In this document: positions 15,941-24,233 of the stretch, piece after piece | How the letters are laid out: each line of letters starts with the position of its first letter | Numbering within the stretch: position 1 is the first letter of the stretch | DNA from: Acidobacteriota bacterium | GTDB lineage: Bacteria; Acidobacteriota; Holophagae; Acanthopleuribacterales; Acanthopleuribacteraceae | Direction: 5' to 3' | NCBI GenBank assembly: GCA_020439745.1 | Contig: JAGQSC010000027.1 | Coordinates: forward strand, 179,217-243,216 | DNA length: 64,000 bases | Made by a program: the position numbers and the translations under genes | The notes under the pieces: generated by a model | Told to the model about the DNA's origin: nothing | Databases searched by the model: none | What the model saw: only the letters and a program-made list of their open reading frames with translations

Positions 15941-18900
15941 TGCACCTGATCGGATTCGAGATTCGTTGGTGCGCCAAACAGTGGGTGTTTCGCATCAGTT
16001 TGGTGGTGTTCCTTTTGTTAGGGGTGGTTTTGAGTGTGGCACCGTTTGGGGCCGGTGGCCACATCAACGCCCCCATTGGGATTGCTATGGGTCTAGCGTT
16101 ACTCAGCCTAAACGGTTTGTTCTCAGTCACTTTACTTGCGGCTCAAGGGGCCTTACGAGATCGAGACACAAGGATGGAACCCTTGATTTTTGCGACACCC
16201 GTTAGCCGATTCGATTATTTGGTGAGTCGTTTCGTCGGATTGGTGGCCTGTTCACTATTGGCCATCTTGCCTGCAGCCGTCGGTCTAGTGGTGGGTCACC
16301 TCTGGCTCAGCGATCGCTCGCTTATGGGTCCGGTAATCGTGTCCCCCTACTTGTGGGCTGTGTGGGTGTTGATGATCCCCAATATTTTTATGTGCTGTAG
16401 CGTGCTGTTTGCTTCGGCCATTGCTACGCGAAACGCGTTGACGACGTACATCATCGGTGTTGCTCTCTATATCGCCTATTGGGCTGCATCGATGATGGCT
16501 GACTCACCGCTCATGGCGCAATCGTCGCCCTATGCACCCAGTGACACACATCCAGCTATTCTGTTTGAGCCTTTTGGAATCATTGGCATTCTTGACGCGG
16601 TTCGTTTTTGGACTGTGGAACAAAAAGATCAATGGCTGATTCCAATGACAACCCCCCTGTTACTTAATCGCTTGCTATGGATGGGTTTGTCGTTGAGCCT
16701 ATTTGCATTCACCTATCGAGGGTTCGGCTTCCGTGATGTGGAAGGAACAAAACGCCGTAGACAGCAGCAAGACGACACTTGGGACCGTCCAGGAAGCCTG
16801 GCATGGCAGGCGGTTGCCAGGCAGGCTATGGGCTTACGGCGCGATTTTTGGCAGATTTTGACGTGCGTGCGCATGTCGCTCAGATGCCTGTCACGTGGGC
16901 CTGCTTTTTACCTCATGGCCCTTTTGTGGCTGTTTTTTTGTGCTGTAACGTTGAGTGACCAGATGCGGGGCGGTGTCTTCAATCAATCGGTGTTTTTGGA
17001 TACCCCTCAAATCCTCAACGTATTGTTTGAGCCCATGGTGAAGCTGGGCGCGTTGGTCGTGATCTTCTTTTCGGCGGAGTGCTTTTGGCTGGACCGACAG
17101 CACGGCATGCACGCATGGATCTTCTCAAGCGGATTACGGGCCTGGAGTCATGTGATCGCTCATATAGTCACCGTCGTTATGGTATGCCTTGGGTGGGTTG
17201 TTGGTACGTTCTTCATTGGATGGGCCTTCCATGTTGCTTTTGGAGACCGAGCTTGGCACTGGTTGGCCGGTTGGATGTTTTTGTTTCAATCGTTGATTCC
17301 CTTGGTCGCGGTCGGGTTGATGACGCTGAGCCTGCAGAACCTGGTACCTAACAAATATGCCGGTATGTTCTTGTCCTTAACCTTTGTGGTCCTGTTTACC
17401 GGTGTCATCGTGAGCCGTTTGCCGGGTATGGATCATCCGTGGTGGCGAATGGTGTGGGTGGGTGACTTTCACTACGATTCCATGACGCAGTCTACCTATG
17501 TGGGTTGGGACTTTCTGATGCATGCGATATACACCGGTGGCCTGGTGCTAACTGCCTTAGTCGTGGCCGGTGTGTGTTGGCAACATGGCTCATTCAAGTT
17601 GGGTAAGCCTGTGCTTGCCTGGGGTCTTTCTGGGGTTTCCGCAATCATGATCATTATCGGAGCAGTGTGCGTTTTGGGTCCGTGGAATCCCGAGATGGAC
17701 ACCAAATCCGGTCGACTGGATTGGCTGGAACGCCACGAGCGAACCTGGTCTGCTGAAAAGGATCGACCCGTTCCGTCAATTCGTGCCGTATCGCTGGATC
17801 TCAAAATTCAAGCGCATCGTTACTTATGTCAAGGTGAATACAAAGTATGGAACAACACCAATGAACCGATTTCCGAGGCCCTTGTTTCCGTACCGTTGGG
17901 GCTACGGCTGGTGACACTCACTTCTGCCCAAGCTGACACCACCGTCATGGGTCCTTATAGACGAATCACATGGGACCCACCTTTAAATCCAAACGCGGAG
18001 GCTACAATCAAGTTTGAAGTGGCTGAATCCATGTCCGGGTTAAGACCAGGGAATCCAGAGCGCTATGTGGTCGGCGGAACAGCATACCTGGAGATGGACA
18101 AGGTACTACCGGTATTTGGATATCGCAGCAGTTGGTCGATCAAAAATGCTAAGGAACGGCAGAAGAGAGGGCTACCTGTCATTGACGATGATTGCGACGA
18201 ACGAGGTGCCGAAGACAGGTTTCAACTGAGTGCCAGAATCACCGCGAACCATCATTTCCAGGCAATTGCTCCAGGTACCTGCGTCGAGAGATTTGTTTCA
18301 GGAAATCAGGTGACCTTTGTGTATCAGAGCAACGCGCCTATTCCATTTTCATTTGCAGTTGCAGTGGCCAAGTACCAGGAGCACAGGTCATGGTTCGGAG
18401 ATAAAGAAGTTGTTCTGTACACCCATGACCATGAACATGTCGATGACATTTTGCGGGGAGCCGTGGATGCGCTGACCTATTGTGAATCTGAATTTGGGCC
18501 CTATCCTCAGCCACGTTTGGTGATCGCTCAAATCCCCGCCTTTTCTAGTTCTTTTGCTGCAACCGCTTATCCAGGGCTGATTTTTTTGGTGTCGGATAAA
18601 GCGCTGCAATTAAAAGATAACGATGGACGCCTCAACTACCGCATGATGGCGCATGAGGTAAGCCACCAATGGTGGGGGAAAATGGTTGAACCTGCCCCCT
18701 GTAAAGGCGCCAGCATGCTCACCGAGACATTAGCCGAGTATACGCAGATGGTGATTGCCGAAAAGCGGTATGGACCTGAAGTGACGACCCAGTATCAACA
18801 GCTCATGGATCCGTTGTATTTCTCCTGGCGGGGATATGACGAAGAACCAGAGCCCCCACTGAACCGTGTTGAGCGGCAGGCCTATGTTGCCTATTTTAAA

Positions 18901-19389
18901 GGCAGCCATGCGATGTACCAACTACGTGACATGTTGGGCGAATCGCGAATTAACGGGGTTCTACGCGATTACGCGATGCGTTTTGCACACCCAAGTTATC
19001 CACGTGCCGATGATTTGCTGGACCTATTTCGACAGGAAGTTGCCACGGTCGATGAGCACCGATTCGAAGCGCTTTTTACGACCGTCACTACCTACCAACT
19101 GAATCTCAAGTCTGCCGTGACGGAACGAACGGAATCTGGATGGACGACTGAGATGAATGTGGATATTCAAGTGATCGGTCCTCTTCAAAACGAAGCGGAA
19201 CTTTATGAGTTACGTCTGGTCGATGGGGATGGCCGAATCATGGCTGAATCACAAGCTGAGTGGGGACCCGGATCACATACGCTCAACGTGCAGTCCCATA
19301 GCCGACCCGACATCGCCGAATTGGATCCACGACTGATGAAACTGGAGGCCGACCGCTCCGACAATAGCGTTGCAGTCGCGAATCGCTAG
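15934..19389 (+). CDS. ABC permease fused to M1-family aminopeptidase domain
   Basis: The 1151-residue protein has an N-terminal ABC-2-like permease with about twelve hydrophobic helices in two sets (residues 15-275 and 320-590). A long extracytoplasmic part follows, with an M1 peptidase fold: the zinc motif HEVSHQWWGKM (near residue 907) and the third ligand Glu in LTETLAEY about 20 residues later. Architecture of this type is known as ABC transporter permease/M1 family aminopeptidase. The usual GAMEN exopeptidase motif is not obvious, so peptide specificity is uncertain. It may export a peptide and trim it at the membrane. It pairs with the preceding ATPase. The end overlaps the convergent TPR gene by 4 bp. 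Confidence 0.9.
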   Translation: MLMHLIGFEIRWCAKQWVFRISLVVFLLLGVVLSVAPFGAGGHINAPIGIAMGLALLSLNGLFSVTLLAAQGALRDRDTRMEPLIFATPVSRFDYLVSRFVGLVACSLLAILPAAVGLVVGHLWLSDRSLMGPVIVSPYLWAVWVLMIPNIFMCCSVLFASAIATRNALTTYIIGVALYIAYWAASMMADSPLMAQSSPYAPSDTHPAILFEPFGIIGILDAVRFWTVEQKDQWLIPMTTPLLLNRLLWMGLSLSLFAFTYRGFGFRDVEGTKRRRQQQDDTWDRPGSLAWQAVARQAMGLRRDFWQILTCVRMSLRCLSRGPAFYLMALLWLFFCAVTLSDQMRGGVFNQSVFLDTPQILNVLFEPMVKLGALVVIFFSAECFWLDRQHGMHAWIFSSGLRAWSHVIAHIVTVVMVCLGWVVGTFFIGWAFHVAFGDRAWHWLAGWMFLFQSLIPLVAVGLMTLSLQNLVPNKYAGMFLSLTFVVLFTGVIVSRLPGMDHPWWRMVWVGDFHYDSMTQSTYVGWDFLMHAIYTGGLVLTALVVAGVCWQHGSFKLGKPVLAWGLSGVSAIMIIIGAVCVLGPWNPEMDTKSGRLDWLERHERTWSAEKDRPVPSIRAVSLDLKIQAHRYLCQGEYKVWNNTNEPISEALVSVPLGLRLVTLTSAQADTTVMGPYRRITWDPPLNPNAEATIKFEVAESMSGLRPGNPERYVVGGTAYLEMDKVLPVFGYRSSWSIKNAKERQKRGLPVIDDDCDERGAEDRFQLSARITANHHFQAIAPGTCVERFVSGNQVTFVYQSNAPIPFSFAVAVAKYQEHRSWFGDKEVVLYTHDHEHVDDILRGAVDALTYCESEFGPYPQPRLVIAQIPAFSSSFAATAYPGLIFLVSDKALQLKDNDGRLNYRMMAHEVSHQWWGKMVEPAPCKGASMLTETLAEYTQMVIAEKRYGPEVTTQYQQLMDPLYFSWRGYDEEPEPPLNRVERQAYVAYFKGSHAMYQLRDMLGESRINGVLRDYAMRFAHPSYPRADDLLDLFRQEVATVDEHRFEALFTTVTTYQLNLKSAVTERTESGWTTEMNVDIQVIGPLQNEAELYELRLVDGDGRIMAESQAEWGPGSHTLNVQSHSRPDIAELDPRLMKLEADRSDNSVAVANR

Positions 19390-21674
19390 CTTGAGGATAG
19401 GCCCAGCTCAATCGCTAATTCACGAGCTTCTTTGACGAAATTATAGGTTTCGTCGGCATGGGCCCATGCTTTGAGCGCTTTTTGCAGATGCTCCTTAGCG
19501 AGGGTCTGTTCGCCTTGGTTCGCGTAGATTTTTGCCGCCCAGAGATTGAGCCGAGGGTCGGCCGGAAAGGTTCGAAAACCGTCTTGGGCTGTCTTGAGTG
19601 CCTTATCCATCTGACCTGATTCGTAATAGGCTTCGCACAGATTCGACTCGGCGCCAAAGTACTTTCCTAGTGAAGCGTTGTATGACTCAAATGCTTGAAT
19701 GGCGTCTTCATAGTGGCCACTTTTCATATGAACTTCGCCCTGCACAAAACTGGGAAACGTCTTGAGAAATGGAACAATCGCACCTAGTGCTTCCAGTTTG
19801 GCTTGGTTGTCGTCCAGCTTCATTTGGGCGGTCTCAAATTCGCCTTTATCGAGGAGGATTGCGATTTCTCCTAGAGCGACAATGGAATCGAAGGGTGGCT
19901 GCAAGGTTCGGGCGCCTTCGAGCAATGCTTCTGCTTTTTCCAGGTCACCTGAACTGACATAAGTGCGTATCCAAAGGAGATCATTGATGGCGACACCCAC
20001 TGGTGGACTGAACTTTGCCGTCTCTGCTCGTGTCTGATCGATAAGAGCCAATACATCCTGACCCATGTTCACCTTTTGCATCAACAGCCGACGTAAGGCA
20101 GCAGCACGTTCTATGGGCGATTGGGCCTTCTCAACAATTTTCTGCCGATCTGAAACGGAACCTTCCCAATCACCTGTCTTCATCTTGACATCGGCCAGAG
20201 CTTCCATGATGCCCAAGTCATTTGGCTTCAACAGGATACCTGTTTCAAAACTCTTGCGAGCCAAGTCAAACTGACCCTCATTCATGTAATAGGTTCCCAG
20301 AAAGGTATGGCTATCCGGGTCTTTGGGTTTATGTTCAACCAGCTTCTGGAGTAGTTCGAGTGCTTTGTCTTTGTTTCCCAACTTTTCGTGGGTACTGGCA
20401 ATTTCTCGCCAAAGGAACGAAGCATCGTCAAATTGGGATTCGGCGATCTCGTATTGCTCAAGAGCCTCATGCGGTCGATTATGAGTGATCAATAGGCGGG
20501 CGTAACGCAGGCGAACATTATGGTCATCAGGGTACAGATTGACCTGCTGGGCGTATAGATCCATGGACTTGTCCACATCACCGTTCAACAAGAAATAGAT
20601 TCCGCGCAGATCAAATTGGTATCGCTCAGGCAGTCGGTCGGCATTCTGCATGGCCAGTTCAAGATATCGGAGTGATTCCTGTGATTGATTGTTATTGGCC
20701 AGTTGAATGCCCATGACCATTTGCGCCAAAGTAAAATTGGGATCGTGTTCAAGGGCTGTGCGGGCATGTTCAATACACTCTTGGTAGTTTGTTTGCCAAA
20801 GTGCATGAAATGCGGCCGCACATGCGCGAGCAGCTTCGTGAGAAGGCGTGAAAATTTCAGTGAAGGGCAAATCCACGGGCGGTTCTTCGTTAGGGAAGTC
20901 CGTTCTGACGAGTTCTGCGAATTGATCGACGAGGTTCATCCAGTCCTCGTCATGATCTTCTCGCTCGGCCAACACCGATAAAGTCTCAACATCGAGTAGT
21001 TGGCTCGTCATTTGCCACTGGTTCTGAGCGTACCTTATGGTGCCAGCAATAATCCTTTCGCAGCTCATTTGCCTCGCCTGTTCCCGCCAGAATCCCAGGG
21101 TCGCATTGGTGGGATCAGAATCAGGCTGTTTTTGCAGGGCACGATAGATCAAGGGTGATTGGTCATAGGCGGTTGCATCTATTCTCAGGTCCTGAGCTAG
21201 GTCGTAGCAAATCATGACCGGCAAAGCGGTCCCCATCCATTGGTGTTCAGGCTCACCCTCAAATGCAATGGGCGTCACCAGAACCACCTTTTTCGTGGAC
21301 TTGGGCATGGAAGCAACGGGGTCCTCTTTTGGAGGCGCTGGCTCGAGCGGTGACCGGTTGGGGATGATATTCAGCAACAGCAACAGGGTTAAGCCCAGGT
21401 TTGCCGGAACGCCAATACCCTCGACCCAGGTCCACTTCTTGTTCCAGAAATTGGCGCCGCGAACGTAGGCTATGGTCGCTACGGAAGGGATCAGGCTCAG
21501 GAGGACCAAAAACACCACTTGAGGGGCATTTTTCGAAATATCAAACCGAGCAACCAGCCACTCTGTGAACTGAATCAGGCCCCATCCTACGCCACAGTAA
21601 ATACTGAGAATCTGGGGCACACGTCGTTCAAGTAAACGTAGCCAAAACCCCTTAGCAGGCTCACGATCGGTCAT
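19386..21674 (-). CDS. Membrane-anchored TPR protein
   Basis: The 762-residue protein opens with a cytoplasmic segment and three hydrophobic helices (about residues 20-40, 50-70 and 88-106). Next comes a TolB-like N-domain-type region (VVLVTPIAFEGEPEHQWMGTALPVMICYDLAQDL), then at least ten TPR units from about residue 270 to the end. TolB-N/TPR combinations usually follow a kinase or winged-helix domain; here those are missing, leaving a receptor-like scaffold. Function is unknown. Gene order places it convergent with the ABC-M1 gene and divergent from the ExbD-like gene. Confidence 0.75.
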   Translation of the reverse strand: MTDREPAKGFWLRLLERRVPQILSIYCGVGWGLIQFTEWLVARFDISKNAPQVVFLVLLSLIPSVATIAYVRGANFWNKKWTWVEGIGVPANLGLTLLLLLNIIPNRSPLEPAPPKEDPVASMPKSTKKVVLVTPIAFEGEPEHQWMGTALPVMICYDLAQDLRIDATAYDQSPLIYRALQKQPDSDPTNATLGFWREQARQMSCERIIAGTIRYAQNQWQMTSQLLDVETLSVLAEREDHDEDWMNLVDQFAELVRTDFPNEEPPVDLPFTEIFTPSHEAARACAAAFHALWQTNYQECIEHARTALEHDPNFTLAQMVMGIQLANNNQSQESLRYLELAMQNADRLPERYQFDLRGIYFLLNGDVDKSMDLYAQQVNLYPDDHNVRLRYARLLITHNRPHEALEQYEIAESQFDDASFLWREIASTHEKLGNKDKALELLQKLVEHKPKDPDSHTFLGTYYMNEGQFDLARKSFETGILLKPNDLGIMEALADVKMKTGDWEGSVSDRQKIVEKAQSPIERAAALRRLLMQKVNMGQDVLALIDQTRAETAKFSPPVGVAINDLLWIRTYVSSGDLEKAEALLEGARTLQPPFDSIVALGEIAILLDKGEFETAQMKLDDNQAKLEALGAIVPFLKTFPSFVQGEVHMKSGHYEDAIQAFESYNASLGKYFGAESNLCEAYYESGQMDKALKTAQDGFRTFPADPRLNLWAAKIYANQGEQTLAKEHLQKALKAWAHADETYNFVKEARELAIELGLSSS

Positions 21675-21857
21675 TCAAACTCCCCATGCAACGTCTGTTG
21701 CTCATTGTAACGTGAAAACGGAGATCACAGATTCAAGTTGCATGCTTTTTGGTGCCGGATGCCTTGGCGGCTGTAAAACTTGACTCAATCTCTTGTGAGA
21801 CGCTTGAAGCTCATTTACTGCGCCATCCATATTGGAATCAGAATCATGGAGGTGATC

Positions 21858-22283
21858 ATGAAGGCGCGCAAGTTAGATATTTCATGGCCTATGGCTTCCA
21901 TGGCGGACATCGCTTTTCTGTTGATTGTCTTTTTCATGTTGACTTCAGCCATGTCTGCCGATCGTGGCATACGCCATGCACTTGCATCCGATTCCGAAGG
22001 TGCGCCACTTGCTGCTTTGACCATCAGGGTTTATGCACATGGATTCACTCTTAATGACCTTCCCATGGACAACAATCATCAGCTGGCTGATGGGATACAG
22101 GAATTATGGGCGCAGGGACATCGCGCGCCGATCATTGTCATGACGGAACCCGACGCATCCTACCAGCAGTTGATTGATGCCGTTGATGCCATCCAAAGGG
22201 TGGAGCACCGAGTTCGAACCACCTTGGAAACCCACATTGCAACGGCCAGAGACCGAGACTTATTTCTCAAGTCCAGACAATAA
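21858..22283 (+). CDS. ExbD/TolR-like protein
   Basis: The start at ATG 21858 has GGAGG at 21848-21852. A longer in-frame start at 21780 is less likely. The 141-residue protein has a short basic N-terminus, one transmembrane helix with the family Asp at its start (MASMADIAFLLIVFFMLTSAM) and a periplasmic domain ending in VMTEPDASYQQLIDAVDAIQR, which matches the ExbD/TolR fold. Such proteins use proton flow with ExbB/TolQ to drive TonB or TolA. No ExbB or TonB gene is adjacent, although a TonB receptor lies 2 kb away. Confidence 0.85.
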   Translation: MKARKLDISWPMASMADIAFLLIVFFMLTSAMSADRGIRHALASDSEGAPLAALTIRVYAHGFTLNDLPMDNNHQLADGIQELWAQGHRAPIIVMTEPDASYQQLIDAVDAIQRVEHRVRTTLETHIATARDRDLFLKSRQ

Positions 22284-22307
22284 CCGGCAAAATATTTAAC
22301 CAAATGG

Positions 22308-22356
22308 TTGACAATTGATAGTAGGCGCGTCTATATTCAACCACGAGGTTGAATAT
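22308..22356 (+). promoter_or_regulatory. Promoter and ArsR operator
   Basis: TTGACA at 22308-22313 and TATATT at 22332-22337 (18-bp spacing) form a promoter. A perfect inverted repeat ATATTCAACC-ACGA-GGTTGAATAT (22333-22356) overlaps the -10 box and ends one base before the arsR-type start codon. A smaller repeat AACCA-AA-TGGTT (22299-22310) lies at the -35. Autoregulation by the encoded ArsR protein is the simple reading. Confidence 0.7.
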
Positions 22357-22357
22357 T

Positions 22358-22696
22358 ATGGCTTTTGACCACAAGTTGCTGGATCGCGTGTTTGCGGCAC
22401 TAGCTGATGGCACGCGTCGTCAGTTGGTGCATGCACTGGCCCAAGGAGATCGGACCGTTTCCCAGCTTGCTGAGCCTTTTGATATGTCGCTGGCTGCGGT
22501 GTCGAAACACCTTAAAGTGTTGGAACGGGCAGGGTTGATAAGACGCCGAATTGACGGCAGAACGCATACCTGTAGCTTGAATCCGGAATCACTTACACAG
22601 GCATTGGATTGGATCGCCATTTACCGCAACTTCTGGACCCAGCGCATAGATTTACTTTCAGAAATAATCGACAAGGAGAACGAAGATCATGTATGA
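22358..22696 (+). CDS. ArsR-family winged-helix regulator
   Basis: The 112-residue protein (from ATG 22358) has the ArsR core: RVFAALADGTRRQLVHAL, the recognition helix in MSLAAVSKHLKVLERAGLI and the wing RRRIDGRTHTCSL. No cysteine metal site is visible, in line with the ArsR subgroup that sits beside SRPBCC/AHSA1 genes. It is the first gene of a three-gene operon (8-bp overlap with the SRPBCC gene). It likely represses its own promoter through the inverted repeat at its start codon. Confidence 0.93.
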   Translation: MAFDHKLLDRVFAALADGTRRQLVHALAQGDRTVSQLAEPFDMSLAAVSKHLKVLERAGLIRRRIDGRTHTCSLNPESLTQALDWIAIYRNFWTQRIDLLSEIIDKENEDHV

Positions 22697-23123
22697 ACTG
22701 CAATTGCAGAAACACTTTCCAATATCGCCCTCGGAGCTTTTTGCTGTTTGGCGTGATCCAGAATGGATACGCCGGTGGTTTGCGCCAGGTGCATTGACGG
22801 TTCCTGAAGCCGATGTGGACTTTCGTGAAGGGGGCAAGTACCGCATCGTGATGCAGTCCCCTGATCACGAGCAGTTCATTGTTTCCGGAACTTATCTTCA
22901 GATCGTCGAAGGCGAGCAACTTCGCTTTTCCTGGCAGTGGGAAGGGAGCCCCGTAGTCACAGAGGTGACGTTACTCTTTACTTCTGATTCGAATGGGTGC
23001 AAGTTGGATTTGACCCATCGTCAGTTTCCGGATGTCGAGTTGCGTGATAAGCACGAGGATGGCTGGAACGGATGCTTGGCCAAACTCACCGATCTCGTTC
23101 AAACAGAAGGATGCCGCTCATGA
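22689..23123 (+). CDS. SRPBCC/AHSA1-like protein
   Basis: The 144-residue protein begins MYELQLQKHFPISPSELFAVWRDPEWIRRWFAPG and contains DFREGGKYRIVM, QIVEGEQLRFSWQWEG and DGWNGCLAKLTDLV, which are AHSA1/START-fold landmarks. Such proteins bind hydrophobic ligands and are very often encoded directly after an ArsR regulator. It overlaps both neighbours (8 bp with arsR, ATGA with the GST gene). Confidence 0.92.
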   Translation: MYELQLQKHFPISPSELFAVWRDPEWIRRWFAPGALTVPEADVDFREGGKYRIVMQSPDHEQFIVSGTYLQIVEGEQLRFSWQWEGSPVVTEVTLLFTSDSNGCKLDLTHRQFPDVELRDKHEDGWNGCLAKLTDLVQTEGCRS

Positions 23124-23755
23124 AGCTTTATTACAGTCCCATATCTACCTATTCACAAAAAGCCCTGATGGGTTTGTATGAAAAGAATGCCGCGTTTGAT
23201 CGCGAAGTGGTCAAACTCACCGATCCGGATAGTCGCGCTGCATTCTCGGAACTCTACCGCGTCGGGAAGGTACCCCTCTTGGTCCTCGACGACGGGTACA
23301 AGATCCCTGAATCCAGCATCATTATCGAGTATCTGGAAGGCCACATAAGTGGAGGTACCAAGCTCATTCCTAGCGACAAGGACGCGGCGCGCAAGGTGCG
23401 TTTCTTAGATCGAGCATGCGACTTGTACTTGAACAATGCAACCACAACCCTTTTGTTCGACATGATCAAGTTCAGGCCATTCCTTGAACAGGACTTGGAA
23501 ACAGCCCGCAAACACTTAGGCATCGCTTGTGATCATCTGGACAGCGTTCTGGGCGAGCAAGAGTGGTTGGGTTCTGAAGGCTTTTCCATGGCGGATTGTG
23601 CGGCCATTCCAACGCTTTTCTACACCCAAGTCGTTCATCCAATCGACGGTTATCAGAACCTGAGCAGGTATTGGGCCCAGGCCCAAAATCGTCCCAGTTA
23701 TCAGAAGGTACGTGCCGAGTTTGAACCCATCTGGCAATCGATGATGGGCGGCTAG
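23120..23755 (+). CDS. Glutathione S-transferase family protein
   Basis: The 211-residue protein starts at the ATG of an ATGA overlap (MKLYYSPISTYSQKALMGLYEK). It has the thioredoxin-like N-domain (cis-Pro in GKVPLLVLDDG, ES in IPESSIIIEYLE) and the all-helical C-domain (FSMADCAAIPTLFY). It belongs to the broad bacterial GST group. With ArsR and SRPBCC partners, a role in handling an electrophile or hydrophobic compound is plausible. Confidence 0.92.
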   Translation: MKLYYSPISTYSQKALMGLYEKNAAFDREVVKLTDPDSRAAFSELYRVGKVPLLVLDDGYKIPESSIIIEYLEGHISGGTKLIPSDKDAARKVRFLDRACDLYLNNATTTLLFDMIKFRPFLEQDLETARKHLGIACDHLDSVLGEQEWLGSEGFSMADCAAIPTLFYTQVVHPIDGYQNLSRYWAQAQNRPSYQKVRAEFEPIWQSMMGG

Positions 23756-23776
23756 CAGAAAGATGGAACTGTGTGT

Positions 23777-23801
23777 CCCGGAAGTCTGTGCGGCTTCCGG
23801 G
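23777..23801 (+). terminator. Terminator of the ArsR-SRPBCC-GST operon
   Basis: CCCGGAAG (23777-23784) pairs with CTTCCGGG (23794-23801); flanking GTG and CAC may extend the stem. A TTT follows shortly after. The hairpin lies 22 bp after the GST stop. Confidence 0.7.
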
Positions 23802-23834
23802 CACGTTTCCCCCAATCACCCGCCAAACATTCGC

Positions 23835-24233
23835 TCATTTATTGGCCTGTAATTTGATGAACCGGTATGTGTGCATGATCAACTGATGGAGGGAGGCTGA
23901 ATCTTCGATTCGGTTTGGCGCCAATTTCACATGGCGCATGTACTTGCCGGTACCCTGGAGCAGTTCGTATGGATCATCGATTACGGCGCCCGGGAAAAAC
24001 CCCACGTTCACATGATTTGTGAAGGCATTCACATAGGCAAATGCAGCATCACCCACACAAGCCGTGGGATGGCCATCGTGCAAGAGCTCGCAAACGTCTT
24101 CGCCGCAGTCGCGCATGATGCTGAACCAATGCATGGCGATCGACGACAAGTCGGGAGCTTGTGCAGCCATCCACCTGTCAATGGTCGGATCGCGTCTCAC
24201 AGCTGATGGGAACCTCAAAATTCGAAACGACAT
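23835..24233 (-). CDS. DUF1801 domain protein
   Basis: The 132-residue protein has the DUF1801/YdhG-like pattern: a short helical N-part, ELLHDGHPTACVGDAAFAYVNAF, VNVGFFPGAVIDDP, and KYMRHVKLAPNRIED. These small proteins bind unknown ligands and have no assigned reaction. The start codon follows the TAA of the TonB receptor gene with no base in between, so translation is probably coupled. Confidence 0.85.
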   Translation of the reverse strand: MSFRILRFPSAVRRDPTIDRWMAAQAPDLSSIAMHWFSIMRDCGEDVCELLHDGHPTACVGDAAFAYVNAFTNHVNVGFFPGAVIDDPYELLQGTGKYMRHVKLAPNRIEDSASLHQLIMHTYRFIKLQANK

